Translations under genes and position numbers: made by a program | The notes under the pieces: generated by a model | Seen by the model: only the letters and a program-made list of their open reading frames with translations | Database searches by the model: none | What the model was told of the DNA's origin: nothing | In this document: positions 9,607-18,088 of the stretch, one piece after another | Layout of the letters: the number at the start of each line of letters is the position of its first letter | Position numbering within the stretch: the stretch's first letter is position 1 | Source of the DNA: VXYL01 sp965116935 | Lineage (GTDB): Bacteria > Pseudomonadota > Gammaproteobacteria > Pseudomonadales > Azotimanducaceae | Length of the DNA stretch: 64,000 nt | Assembly (NCBI GenBank): GCA_965116935.1 | Contig: OZ220737.1 | Coordinates: forward strand, 496,001-560,000 | Direction of reading: 5' to 3'

Positions 9607-11709
9607 TCAGGCGCGCCGAGCCACGCCTTCCGCGATGTTGTCCGGCACCTCCGCGTAGCGGGCGAACTCCATCGTGTACGTTGCGCGCCCCTGCGTCGCC
9701 GAGCGCAAGTCGGTCGAATAGCCGAACATCTCCGCAAGCGGCACCGCGGCGCGGACGATCTTCCCGGCCGGGTTCTCGTCGAGCCCCTCGATCATGCCGC
9801 GGCGGCGGTTCAGATCCCCCACCACGTCGCCCATGTAGTCCTCTGGCGTCACCACCTCCACCGACATGATGGGTTCGAGCAGCACCGGGTTCGCCTTCAG
9901 CGCGCCCTCGCGCATGGCCATGGAGCCGGCGATCTTGAACGCCATCTCGCTCGAATCCACCTCGTGGAACGAGCCGTCGTAGAGCGTTGCCCGCACGTTG
10001 ATGAGCGGATAGCCGGCGATGACGCCGTTTTCCATCTGCTCCTGCAGGCCCTTGCTCACCGCCGGGATGTATTCGCGCGGCACCACGCCGCCGACGATCT
10101 CGTCGACGAACTCGAAGGTGGAGGTCTCCTCCTCCGCCACATTCGGTTCGAGCCGCACCCAGACGTGGCCGTATTGCCCCCGGCCGCCGGTCTGGCGCAC
10201 ATACTTGCCTTCCGCCTCCACGCTCTTGCGGATGGTCTCCCGATAGGCCACCTGCGGCTTGCCGATGTTCGCCTCCACGGAGAACTCCCGCTTCATGCGA
10301 TCGACGATGATGTCGAGGTGCAGCTCGCCCATGCCGGAGATGATGGTCTGGCCGGATTCCTCGTCCGTTTCCACGCGGAACGACGGATCCTCCTGCGCCA
10401 GCTTGCCGAGCGCCGTGGACATCTTTTCCTGGTCCGCCACCGAACGGGGCTCCACCGCCACCGAGATCACCGGCTCCGGAAACTCCATGCGTTCGAGCAC
10501 GATGGCGTCGTCCCGGTCGCAGAGTGTGTCGCCCGTGGCTGTGTCCTTGAGGCCGATGGCGGCGGCGATGTCGCCGGCCCGCACCTCCTTGATCTCGTTG
10601 CGGCTGTTGGAGTGCATCTGCACCATCCGGCCGATCCGTTCGCGCCGGGTCCTCACCGAGTTGAACACCTGATCGCCGGAAGTCAGCACCCCCGAATAGA
10701 CCCGGAAGAAGGTGAGCGTGCCGACGAACGGGTCGGTGGCGATCTTGAAGGCGAGCGCGGAGAAGGGCTCGTCGTCGTCGGACTCGCGGGTGGCGGCGGT
10801 TTCGCCGTCGTCCAGCACCCCCTCGATGGCCTTCACCTCGGTGGGCGCCGGCATGTAGTCGATGACGGCGTCCAGCATCGCCTGCACGCCCTTGTTCTTG
10901 AAGGCGCTGCCGCACAGCGCCGGCACGATCTCGTTCGCGAGCGTCCGCACCCGGAGCCCTTCGCGGATTTCGTCCTCGTTGAGTTCGCCCTCTTCGAGGT
11001 ACTTGTCCATCAGTTCCTCGGTGGCCTCGGCGGCGCATTCCATCATCTGCTCGCGCCATTGGTCCACGTCGGCTGCCATGTCTGCCGGGACGTCTTCGAG
11101 ATCGTAGGTGAGGCCTTGGTCGTCCTCGCTCCAGATGATGGCCTTGCGCCGCACCACGTCCACGACGCCGCGGAAGTTCTCCTCCGCGCCGATGGCCAGT
11201 TGCACCGGCACCGGCGTCGAGCCGAGCCGATCCTTGATCTGCTCCACCACGCGCAGGAAGTCCGCCCCGGCGCGGTCCATCTTGTTGACGAAGACGATGC
11301 GCGGCACTTCGTAGCGGTTCGCCTGGCGCCACACCGTCTCCGACTGCGGCTCCACCCCGGCGGTGCCGCAGAACACCACCACGGCACCGTCGAGCACCCG
11401 CAGCGAGCGCTCCACCTCGATGGTGAAGTCCACGTGTCCGGGGGTGTCGATGATGTTGATGCGGTGCTGGTCGTATTGCTGGTTCATGCCAGCCCAGAAG
11501 CAGGTGGTGGCGGCGGACGTGATGGTGATGCCGCGCTCCTGTTCCTGCTCCATCCAGTCCATCACCGCGGCGCCGTCGTGCACCTCGCCGATCTTGTGCG
11601 ACAGCCCCGTGTAGAACAGGACGCGCTCGGTGGTGGTCGTCTTGCCGGCGTCCACATGGGCAACGATGCCGATGTTGCGATACCGACCGATGGGAGTGCT
11701 GCGCGCCAT
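9607..11709 (-). CDS. fusA: Elongation factor G
   Basis: 700-aa translocase GTPase. The start MARSTPIGRYRNIGIVAHVD (ATG complementary to 11707-11709) is the conserved N-terminus; the frame is open upstream but not conserved. AHVDAGKT forms the P-loop (residues 17-24), DTPGHVDF and NKMD follow, and the C-terminal domains end MEFARYAEVPDNIAEGV. It stands between rpsG and tuf as in the str operon. Confidence 0.98.
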   Translation of the reverse strand: MARSTPIGRYRNIGIVAHVDAGKTTTTERVLFYTGLSHKIGEVHDGAAVMDWMEQEQERGITITSAATTCFWAGMNQQYDQHRINIIDTPGHVDFTIEVERSLRVLDGAVVVFCGTAGVEPQSETVWRQANRYEVPRIVFVNKMDRAGADFLRVVEQIKDRLGSTPVPVQLAIGAEENFRGVVDVVRRKAIIWSEDDQGLTYDLEDVPADMAADVDQWREQMMECAAEATEELMDKYLEEGELNEDEIREGLRVRTLANEIVPALCGSAFKNKGVQAMLDAVIDYMPAPTEVKAIEGVLDDGETAATRESDDDEPFSALAFKIATDPFVGTLTFFRVYSGVLTSGDQVFNSVRTRRERIGRMVQMHSNSRNEIKEVRAGDIAAAIGLKDTATGDTLCDRDDAIVLERMEFPEPVISVAVEPRSVADQEKMSTALGKLAQEDPSFRVETDEESGQTIISGMGELHLDIIVDRMKREFSVEANIGKPQVAYRETIRKSVEAEGKYVRQTGGRGQYGHVWVRLEPNVAEEETSTFEFVDEIVGGVVPREYIPAVSKGLQEQMENGVIAGYPLINVRATLYDGSFHEVDSSEMAFKIAGSMAMREGALKANPVLLEPIMSVEVVTPEDYMGDVVGDLNRRRGMIEGLDENPAGKIVRAAVPLAEMFGYSTDLRSATQGRATYTMEFARYAEVPDNIAEGVARRA

Positions 11710-11856
11710 GTCCGTAACTCCTCGCTTGGGTGCGCCGGAACCTCCTTCCGGCACTCAAGGCAATGTCCGATGAATCGTCGTTGAAACCGAAGCCGTGCTA
11801 GCGGTCTGTTGGCCTATGGACGCCGGCCGATGCGCCGTGGCAACCGCGGCCCGCGC

Positions 11857-12327
11857 TCAATAGCGGTAGTGCGAGAACGCCCGGTTCGCTTCCGCCATGC
11901 GATGGGTGTCTTCGCGCTTGCGCACCGCCGCACCGCGGCCCTCGGCCGCATCCGCCAACTCGCCAGCGAGCCGCGCCGCCATGGACTTCTCGCCCCTGCT
12001 GCGGGCGCTGTCCACCAACCAGCGCATGGCCAGCGCCTCGCGCCGCGAAGGCCGCACCTCCACCGGCACCTGATAGGTGGCGCCACCGACTCGCCGCGAC
12101 TTCACCTCGACGAACGGCGCCACCGATTCGAGCGCCTTCTCGAACACGCCGATGGGGTCCTTGCGGTCGCGGGACTCGATCTGCGTCAGCGCGCCATAGA
12201 CGATGCGCTCGGCGACCGACTTCTTGCCGCTCACCATCACGTGGTTGATGAACTTCGCCACCGTCTGGTTGGCGTACTTGGGATCCGGCAGGATTTCCCG
12301 CTTGGCGACGACTCTGCGTCTCGGCAT
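11857..12327 (-). CDS. rpsG: 30S ribosomal protein S7
   Basis: 156-aa S7, primary binder of the 16S 3' major domain and regulator of the str operon in E. coli. It begins MPRRRVVAKREILPDPKYAN and shows VAKFINHVMVSGKKSVAERI and RREALAMRWLVDSARSR. Length and gene order are standard. Confidence 0.97.
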   Translation of the reverse strand: MPRRRVVAKREILPDPKYANQTVAKFINHVMVSGKKSVAERIVYGALTQIESRDRKDPIGVFEKALESVAPFVEVKSRRVGGATYQVPVEVRPSRREALAMRWLVDSARSRGEKSMAARLAGELADAAEGRGAAVRKREDTHRMAEANRAFSHYRY

Positions 12328-12473
12328 GGATCGCTCCTTGGTTCTTCAGGTTCCTCCGCCACATACCGGACGCCATCGCGTCCGCATCGCCCCACCGGGC
12401 GACGGGCGCCGCTTCGCAATGCGAACGGCGCCGCGGGCGGCCTTACTTTGCTGGGCCTTGGCTCGCGCTGGCC

Positions 12474-12845
12474 TTACTTCGGCCGCTTGGCACCGTACTT
12501 CGACCGCCGCTGCCGGCGATCCGCCACCCCCGACGTGTCGAGGGTGCCGCGAATGGTGTGGTAGCGCACGCCAGGCAGATCCTTCACCCGCCCGCCGCGA
12601 ATCAGCACCACCGAGTGCTCCTGCAGATTGTGCCCCTCGCCGCCGATGTACGAGCTCACCTCGTACCCGTTGGTGAGCCGCACCCGGCAAACCTTGCGCA
12701 GCGCCGAGTTCGGCTTCTTCGGCGTCGTCGTATAGACCCGCGTGCAAACCCCGCGCTTCTGCGGCGACTTCTGCAACGCCGGCACCATGTTCTTCGCCAC
12801 CCGCCGCTTGCGCGGCTTGCGCACCAACTGGCTAATGGTTGCCAT
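12474..12845 (-). CDS. rpsL: 30S ribosomal protein S12
   Basis: 123-aa S12 of the decoding centre. The start MATISQLVRKPRKRRVAKNM is the ATG complementary to 12843-12845. KKPNSALRKVCRVRLTNGYE includes the conserved lysine/proline loop of the streptomycin site (PNSALRK). The last residues are RSKYGAKRPK. A promoter lies about 80 bp upstream, so the str operon does not depend on rpoBC transcription. Confidence 0.97.
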   Translation of the reverse strand: MATISQLVRKPRKRRVAKNMVPALQKSPQKRGVCTRVYTTTPKKPNSALRKVCRVRLTNGYEVSSYIGGEGHNLQEHSVVLIRGGRVKDLPGVRYHTIRGTLDTSGVADRRQRRSKYGAKRPK

Positions 12846-12921
12846 GCACTCTCCGACCAATGGCCCACTTATGCAAACGTGCAAACGCCTCCCCGAACCG
12901 GCCTCATTTCGGGGGCGCGGC

Positions 12922-12950
12922 ATTGTAGGCGCGCTCAAGGCCAATGGCAA
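12922..12950 (-). promoter_or_regulatory. Sigma70-type promoter of the str operon
   Basis: TTGCCA (12945-12950) and TACAAT (12922-12927) on the minus strand lie 17 bp apart, each matching consensus at 5 of 6 positions. This gives a leader of about 70 nt before rpsL. It suggests the operon has its own promoter, which may be why accessory DNA can accumulate between rpoC and rpsL. Confidence 0.7.
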
Positions 12951-13017
12951 CAAGAAAAGGGCTTCGGCTTCGGTGGTGTCTCGTGTCCCACCAAAGATCT
13001 GCACAGCGCGTGGCGCT

Positions 13018-13052
13018 TCTCTGGAGGGAGGGAGGGCGTCCCGCCCTCCACC
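13018..13052. repeat. Dispersed palindromic repeat (REP-like)
   Basis: CTGGAGGGAGGGAGGGCGTC and CCGCCCTCCA form the family palindrome. The remainder of the interval between the rpsL promoter and the next gene (12951-13170) holds nothing else I can identify. Confidence 0.6.
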
Positions 13053-13170
13053 GCACGCGTGCACCTCGCACCTTCATACCAATGGAGCGTAGCGAGGAGT
13101 GTGGCGGCGCTAGACGGCCTGACCAGACGCAGCTAGGGTAGCTACATCAACGGCTCTGGCCCTGACATCG

Positions 13171-13422
13171 ATGCACGTCACCACCGTCCGCGAGGCCAAG
13201 AAGCGATTTGGACAGTTGCTGGACGCGGCGCAACGTCGACCCGTCGCCATCTCCAAGAAGGGTCGCGCGGTGACCGTCATGTTGTCGGTGGAGCAGTACG
13301 AGCGGCTGCGCGGCGCCGCATGGGCCCGACTGGCTAGCACCATGGATACGATGTCGGCAGAAGCCGCAACCAACGGGCTGACGGACGCGACGTTGGAGGC
13401 GTTCCTTGCCGACGAGAGCTGA
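13171..13422 (+). CDS. Phd/YefM-family type II antitoxin
   Basis: 83-aa protein with the Phd/YefM pattern: VREAKKRFGQLLDAAQRRPV, then ISKKGRAVTVMLSVEQYERL, a DNA-binding N-terminal domain followed by a toxin-binding tail. Such antitoxins autoregulate their operon and neutralise RelE- or PIN-type toxins. The frame just downstream encodes only a broken start of a PIN-domain toxin (see 13406-13500), so this antitoxin appears to be an orphan. First accessory gene next to rpsL, on the opposite strand. Confidence 0.85.
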   Translation: MHVTTVREAKKRFGQLLDAAQRRPVAISKKGRAVTVMLSVEQYERLRGAAWARLASTMDTMSAEAATNGLTDATLEAFLADES

Positions 13423-13500
13423 ACGCCTCGTCATCGACACCTGATCAATGCCGCGCCGCAAAGCACCACCGGTATCAGACTACTGGTGCGCTACTCCGTA
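13406..13500 (+). pseudogene. Remnant of a PIN-domain (VapC-like) toxin
   Basis: A frame overlapping the antitoxin end reads LPTRAERLVIDT then a stop. In the -1 frame the next bases read LINAAPQSTTGIRLLVRYSV. Together they fit the start of a PIN toxin (typically VIDTNVLISAAL...) with a small deletion after VIDT, and nothing further remains before the next gene. Toxin function is certainly lost. Identification rests on about 30 residues. Confidence 0.5.
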
Positions 13501-13874
13501 GGAATGAGCTTGACGACGAGGGGGTTCGGCTTATGCGAATGCATGGCACCGGTACCCGCGTCGACACCTGCCCCGATGACGCCGCCGAGCACCACATTCC
13601 CCGCCATACCAGCCGCGCCAGCGCCATCGATGCTCGACGTAACCGTTGCATTGACGGTCTCGTAGCCATCCTTCCTAATGGTGACGACGAAGTCTCCACG
13701 GCGCTTGACCTTCAGGCTGCACGGTGTCACGCACACCAAGCCGTTGGTGAGCTGTGCCGTTGCGCCAACCGGGTCCGTCTCAATGACAAAGGACTCGCTG
13801 GTTCCGCGCGTGATCGTGGCGCAACCGGCCAGAAGGCCACCTGAGACGATGAGCGGTAGTGCGAGTCGGCGCAT
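13491..13874 (-). CDS. Small outer-membrane-type lipoprotein with PEGA-like domain
   Basis: 127-aa secreted lipoprotein. MRRLALPLIVSGGLLAGCAT gives a lipobox LLAGC with the cysteine at residue 17 or so. The following part (ETDPVGATAQLTN, VTPCSLKVKRRGDFVVTIRK, DGYETVNATV) resembles PEGA domains, which are cell-surface beta modules. A glycine-rich stretch (GAGAAGMAGNVVLGGVIGAG) may insert in the membrane. The start at 13874 follows GGAGGAAGAC. Partner unknown. Confidence 0.7.
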   Translation of the reverse strand: MRRLALPLIVSGGLLAGCATITRGTSESFVIETDPVGATAQLTNGLVCVTPCSLKVKRRGDFVVTIRKDGYETVNATVTSSIDGAGAAGMAGNVVLGGVIGAGVDAGTGAMHSHKPNPLVVKLIPTE

Positions 13875-14022
13875 GTCTTCCTCCAACATATGACTGCGAC
13901 TATAGCCGAAGGCGGACCTAGTGCGCCCTACCGGACGAGCATTCGGACCGCCAGCAGTTGCCCGTCCGCAGCAACGACGCGATGTGTTGGTTGTTTTGGT
14001 TGGACGTCACCGATAGCGCACA

Positions 14023-14784
14023 ATGGCGGCAACCGATGGCCTTGAAAAGGGACGCGGAACCGGAAAGATGGAAGGACTTGGTTTTGACCTAGGGGCGGCA
14101 AGCATCCACACGACCACGTTGCCCGATCGTGCACGCGCAGTCTTCCGGGCCCGCAAGGCGCTGGAGGAGGTCGTGTACGACACCGTGGCGCTCGAAGGCA
14201 ATCCTTTCACGTTTCCCGAGGTCAAGACGCTGCTCGATGGCGTGACGGTGGGCGGCCGTCGCGTCGAAGATGCCGAGCAGGTGCTGAATCAAGCTCGGTC
14301 ATGGCGCGCACTGCTGGGCCAACTTGAGCAGAGGACGTTTCGTTTCGACCGGGCGACGTTCGAGGCGCTACACGCACACGTGGCACGCGAGGAGGCCCTC
14401 GAGTGGGGATGCCTGCGGTCAGGCCCGGTGCGAGTCGGCGGAACGAGTCACACGCCGCCCGCCGCCGAGGAACTGCCGGCCCACATGGCGGCGGCCTCAG
14501 AGGCGATCGGCGCGATGCCCGGAACGCATCGCAAGGCGATCGCGGCATTCCTGTGGACCGCACGCAACCAGCCGTTCTGGGACGGCAACAAGCGCACGGG
14601 CAGGCTGATGATGAACGGCATCCTGCTTGAGCAGGGCTACGACATCATCACCGTGCCGGCGGCAAAACGCCTGGCGTTCAACGAGGCGATGATCCGTTTC
14701 TACGACACGGGCAACGGCGCCGAAATGCTGCGCTTCATGGCCGGTTGCTCCCTCGACCCGAGCGTGGCGGTGGTGGACGACTGA
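14023..14784 (+). CDS. Fic-domain protein with catalytic His replaced by Gln
   Basis: 253-aa Fic family protein. The core motif is QPFWDGNKRTGR (residues 183-194), where canonical AMP-transferring Fic enzymes have HPFx(D/E)GNx(K/R)xxR. The His that deprotonates the target hydroxyl is Gln183 here; the anion-binding DGNKRTGR part is intact. An inhibitory motif of class II type is present upstream (T54-V-A-L-E58-G59-N60). It may therefore be inactive, or use other chemistry such as de-AMPylation or phosphotransfer (inference). No obvious partner. The start at 14023 lacks a clear Shine-Dalgarno; Met16 (14068) is an alternative. Confidence 0.85.
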   Translation: MAATDGLEKGRGTGKMEGLGFDLGAASIHTTTLPDRARAVFRARKALEEVVYDTVALEGNPFTFPEVKTLLDGVTVGGRRVEDAEQVLNQARSWRALLGQLEQRTFRFDRATFEALHAHVAREEALEWGCLRSGPVRVGGTSHTPPAAEELPAHMAAASEAIGAMPGTHRKAIAAFLWTARNQPFWDGNKRTGRLMMNGILLEQGYDIITVPAAKRLAFNEAMIRFYDTGNGAEMLRFMAGCSLDPSVAVVDD

Positions 14785-14847
14785 CCGACCCGCAGAGCTG
14801 CCTCACGGTCGGATTCAGACGGCGCCGCTAGTGCTTGAACAAGGCGG

Positions 14848-14992
14848 GGCCTTTGGAGGGAAGGCATTCTGCCAACGCGCCCGCAGGGCGCGCCCCTAGC
14901 GCCGATAGGCGCTTTCTCATGGCAGGTCGCGGTCAGCGCGCCAGATGGCGCGCAGGGAAGGCAGGATGCCTTCCCTCCAAAGGCCGCGTCCG
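14848..14992. repeat. Composite REP-like palindromic repeat
   Basis: GGCCTTTGGAGGGAAGGCAT near 14848 pairs with ATGCCTTCCCTCCAAAGGCC near 14967-14986, enclosing GCGCCGATAGGCGC and GCGCGCCAGATGGCGCGC type sub-palindromes. The outer arms equal the inner palindrome of the MITE at 7989. The rest of the gap to the next gene (14993-15323) shows no gene or signal I can support. Confidence 0.7.
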
Positions 14993-15323
14993 TCACAAGT
15001 CCGACAGACTGCCAAGGCGAGGGGCGGACCGGAAACGCGGCAGGTGCAAGCCGAGGTCGTCCCGACACCGTGGGCTCGACCGGATGCGGGCTAGTGCGCG
15101 TCTTCGTGAGCCGCCCAGCCGCACAAAGCGTTGATATCGCACAAGGTGTGGGGGCGATGTACTACATATTTCTCGTGCACCTCGTGGCACGTTTGGGTGC
15201 ATCGAACGCCAGCCGAGCCGTCCGTGCCACGAGCGTCCAGACATTGCAGGGTGCCGCGTCCGCCAGGGAGCGGCTGTGCTACCGTTGCCTTGTCCAGTCG
15301 GCGTTGCGAGCAAGGAGAACGCC

Positions 15324-16127
15324 ATGCCCACTGTTCCCGAGCCCCAGACTGCCGGCAAGCTCCGCGGACCCGCCCGAGGAACGCCCGCCCCGCCGTTCGC
15401 GCAGCGAGCTGCCGACGCTTCCGCAAGGGCGCACGTGTATCCGGAGTCGGACGGTAAGCCGATGGCCGAGACCGACCTCCACGGTGAAGCCATGGTGGAC
15501 GCCCGCCAGCCGCTGAAGGACCACTACGCGCATCGCGACGACGTGTACGTCGGCAGCAACATGATGATGTACTACACGGAAGGGAACCCGAAGCGATGGA
15601 TATCGCCGGATGTCTTCGTCGCTTTCGGGCCATCGCGCCTGCCGCTCAGGCGTGTCTGGAAGACATGGGAGGAGGGCAAGCTCGCGGACTTCGTGCTGGA
15701 AGTGACCTCGGAAACCACCCGGGCGACGGACGAGGGCAGCAAGCACCGTCTCTACCAACGCCTCGGCGTGACGGAGTATTGGCAGTTCGATCCCACCGGC
15801 GACTACCTTGACCCGATCCTGAAGGGTCGCCGGCTGGCCGCCGGCGGCACCTACGAGCTTGTCCCGCTGGCGACCACCACCGAAGGACTGCTCTATGGGG
15901 AGTCCAAGGTCCTTGCCCTACACCTCTGCCTCGACGAAGGCCGCCTGCGCCTGTTCGACCCGGCCGCCGGCGAGTTCCTTCTCAGCCATCGGGAACACGT
16001 CGTTGGACATGCCGAGGAACGCCGCCGCTCGGCGGAGAAGGACCGAACCATCGCCGAAGAACGCCGCGCCCGCAAGGCTGCCGAGGCCGAGATCGAGGAG
16101 TTGAAGCGCCAACTCGCGCGTCGCTGA
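15324..16127 (+). CDS. Uma2-family (DUF820) putative PD-(D/E)XK endonuclease
   Basis: 267-aa protein. The central region shows the Uma2 pattern: SPDVFVAF (acidic residue), FVLEVTSETT (second acidic), then GSKHRLYQRLGVTEYWQFDP, matching the K...Y..LGV.EYW block. The C-terminal 60 residues are a charged coiled coil (EERRRSAEKDRTIAEERRAR), common in this family. The start at 15324 follows AGGAG by 7 nt. Uma2 proteins are abundant in cyanobacteria and some repeat-rich proteobacteria; their role is not settled. Confidence 0.85.
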   Translation: MPTVPEPQTAGKLRGPARGTPAPPFAQRAADASARAHVYPESDGKPMAETDLHGEAMVDARQPLKDHYAHRDDVYVGSNMMMYYTEGNPKRWISPDVFVAFGPSRLPLRRVWKTWEEGKLADFVLEVTSETTRATDEGSKHRLYQRLGVTEYWQFDPTGDYLDPILKGRRLAAGGTYELVPLATTTEGLLYGESKVLALHLCLDEGRLRLFDPAAGEFLLSHREHVVGHAEERRRSAEKDRTIAEERRARKAAEAEIEELKRQLARR

Positions 16128-16171
16128 GGCGGCTTGTGGAGCTCCGGTAGAACGCCCCGGGTCGCCGGGGA

Positions 16172-16759
16172 TCAGATGACGATGTTGATGGTTGCCCGCA
16201 GGAGGGTGTCGGTCTCGCGCAGCAGGTCGGCCGTTTGCAGTTCGGATGTCCCGTCTGACCTTGCGTAGCGGCCGGCACCGCCAAGTTGGGCGAAGTAGAT
16301 TTGGCTCGTCAGCAGTGGCTGGCGGTGTTCTGTCCAAACCTTGTAGTGGATGTGTTCGGCGGGGCGCGCCGCGTAGCGGCCGGGGACATAGGTGCGGAAG
16401 CTAAACGCGCCGCCCGCGTTGGTGGTTGACTCGCCCCAGTAGAGGAACTCTTCGAGCAGCTCGCCTTGGCCGCGGTCGCGTGGGTGCTTGTAGCGGCCGT
16501 TGGGGTCGGCATGCCAGATGTCCACCACGACGCCGGCGTACGGCGAGCCTGCGGGCGTCAACACCCGGCCAGCGAGGTTCAGGACGTCGGTTCGAGGTTC
16601 GCCCGCTATCAGGTCATTGCTGCGGTTGCGTGGGCCGCGGGGATAGAAGGGGCCGGTGAAATCGCGTGGCGTCCTCGGCAGTTCCGCGACGGCGAACGGC
16701 GCCGCGCCCGTCAGCACACCCGCCGCCACTGCGGTTCGCACCAACTTGCGACGGTTCAT
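16172..16759 (-). CDS. Secreted intradiol ring-cleavage dioxygenase-like protein
   Basis: 195-aa protein related to protocatechuate 3,4-dioxygenase beta chains. GPFYPRGPR, GVVVDIWHADPNGRYKHPRD and PGRYAARPAEHIHYKV supply the expected iron ligands, two Tyr (in GRYKHP and GRYAAR) and two His (in EHIHYKV). The N-terminus (NRRKLVRTAVAAGVLTGAAP) looks like a twin-arginine or Sec signal ending near AVA, so the enzyme is probably exported; secreted intradiol-like proteins are known. It lies just downstream of the oldest rpoC fragment. Substrate unknown. Confidence 0.85.
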   Translation of the reverse strand: MNRRKLVRTAVAAGVLTGAAPFAVAELPRTPRDFTGPFYPRGPRNRSNDLIAGEPRTDVLNLAGRVLTPAGSPYAGVVVDIWHADPNGRYKHPRDRGQGELLEEFLYWGESTTNAGGAFSFRTYVPGRYAARPAEHIHYKVWTEHRQPLLTSQIYFAQLGGAGRYARSDGTSELQTADLLRETDTLLRATINIVI

Positions 16760-16891
16760 CGGCGAGTCCTCGTCGTTCTCCTGTATCGGAGCATACGCCT
16801 ACAGTCGGGGTTGCTGCGCGCGCACGTAAGGATCCCTTGGGCTTAGGCCATCTTGCCCTCGACGCCCAAGGTCCTCGATCCAACTCGTCCC

Positions 16892-16921
16892 GGTTGGCGG
16901 TTCCGACTCGAACCGCCAACC
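16892..16921 (-). terminator. Terminator hairpin behind rpoC fragment C
   Basis: A perfect 12-bp stem (GGTTGGCGGTTC with GAACCGCCAACC) lies just past the stop of the rpoC fragment. The intact rpoC is followed at 24419-24444 by the homologous hairpin, so the terminator was copied with the gene end. Confidence 0.75.
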
Positions 16922-16934
16922 GTGGCCATTCTGC

Positions 16935-17170
16935 TTACGAGCCCGTGCCGCTCAGCATCTCCGATAGAGGCTGTTCGACTTCGTCCGCCGTCGCGCCCAT
17001 GTCCCGCGCCGAGCGGGCTTGGGTTTCCTCCAACCTTCGCTGGCGGCGGTCGCGGTGGTAGGTGAGGCCCGTTCCTGCCGGGATCAGGCGGCCTACCACC
17101 ACGTTTTCCTTAAGGCCCGCAGGTAGTCGCGCTTGCCGGTGACCGCCGCTTCCGTGAGGCGGGTGGTCTG
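16935..17170 (-). pseudogene. Partial copy of the rpoC 3' end (fragment C, about 235 bp)
   Basis: Codes for the last 59 or so residues of RpoC in frame (LKENVVVGRLIPAGTGLTYH, then RDRRQRRLEETQARSARDMG, ending LSEMLSGTGS), with one substitution (EQP for EQA). Upstream, single-base changes around 17117 and 17155 break the frame, and similarity to rpoC stops near 17170. No promoter or start codon belongs to it. It is the shortest and most decayed of two extra rpoC ends in this island and keeps a terminator hairpin. Confidence 0.9.
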
Positions 17171-17299
17171 CCTCCGGAGTCTGCGCGGTTTGCAACACCG
17201 GCAACCCGGCTGATCGACCGCCGATGCCGTTCCGGTCATCGGTGGAAAGCCGAACCTGTCGTCACCGGCCAAGTCCGCAGTCATCCCCCGCCCACATGC

Positions 17300-17560
17300 G
17301 TGCTATTGGCAGCATCATGCCGTGCCGTCGTCGTGGGACCTTTTTGCGGTCAATCGAGGAGCAATGTATGCAGGTGGTTCGAAACCGCCCGCCGATATGG
17401 TCCGACCGACCTCGAACCTCCGCATGTGCGCCCGGAACACGACCCATCCAAGATCGACGATGCTCAGCGGTGGATCGACCAAGTTGTGGGCTCTCTAGCG
17501 AGGGTCCCTCTGCACGCCAAGGACACTTATTCCGACGCCCTCAAGCAGCGGCGCCCGTAA
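17300..17560 (+). CDS. Hypothetical small protein
   Basis: An 86-codon open frame whose second half looks protein-like (HVRPEHDPSKIDDAQRWIDQ, then VVGSLARVPLHAKDTYSDAL). I recognise no family, and the TTG start has no clear ribosome-binding site. It could be the decayed C-terminus of a larger gene. Nothing else is evident between the rpoC fragment and 17560. Confidence 0.3.
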   Translation: MLLAASCRAVVVGPFCGQSRSNVCRWFETARRYGPTDLEPPHVRPEHDPSKIDDAQRWIDQVVGSLARVPLHAKDTYSDALKQRRP

Positions 17561-17689
17561 ACAGCGCACGAGCGCCGCAAGCCTCGGTCGCACAAGGCTG
17601 ATTAGCGCAGGCACTTCGTCAAGGGCTCCCAAATCATCGGGCCTTGCTGGCGCGCCTCGCAAAGGTCGCCGGGGTCACCGACGCGCACG

Positions 17690-17840
17690 GGACGTGACAC
17701 CCGACGTCGCAAGGTCCTCGGGCGTCGGAGGGCATCTTGCCCCTCCCACGCGCCGCGAGGCGTCCTGAACGGCTTGCGGTACAAGGGAACGCGCCTATCG
17801 GCGCGTGCGAGGGCGGGACGTCCTCGGCCCCCAGGGGCCT
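17690..17840. repeat. Degenerate REP-like repeat cluster
   Basis: GGAGGGCATCTTGCCCCTCC, CGCGCCGCGAGGCGTC and CGCGCCTATCGGCGCG are imperfect versions of the family palindromes. The cluster occupies the place where the C-terminal half of the adjacent PIN toxin should be, suggesting that repeat insertion or deletion here truncated the toxin. Confidence 0.6.
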
Positions 17841-18088
17841 CGCTTCGAGCGAGATCTTCCGAGCGTCAAACGCGGCGCGGGAAAAGGCCAGGAGAATCGC
17901 CGGACGGGGTGGGTCGCACCAAAATCGAGATCCAACGCACCCGGCAGGCCCTCTCCAGCCAACACCTCGTCGCGCACCGCCGACGTGATGACAACAGTTC
18001 CGAATAGCTTCTCGAGAAGATTGAAAGCGCCTATTGCCGAGAGTCCAATGAGGGAACTCGCGTCGACCGCTACAAGCCTTCCCGGCAC
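17795..18088 (-). pseudogene. DUF3368-type PIN toxin, C-terminally truncated
   Basis: The N-terminal 55 residues fit DUF3368 PIN toxins: LVAVDASSLIGLSAIGAFNL with the first catalytic Asp, then LLEKLFGTVVITSAVRDEVL with the conserved Glu. After LPGALDLDFG the sequence loses all similarity and reads into repeats. The later catalytic acidic residues (normally within 150-160 aa) are missing, so it should be inactive. It overlaps the end of the upstream antitoxin-like gene by 19 bp, the usual coupling of a toxin-antitoxin pair. Confidence 0.65.

Noticed and set aside
15131..15320. Small gene between the Fic and Uma2 genes
   Set aside because: Short Cys/Trp-rich frame with no start signal or family resemblance.
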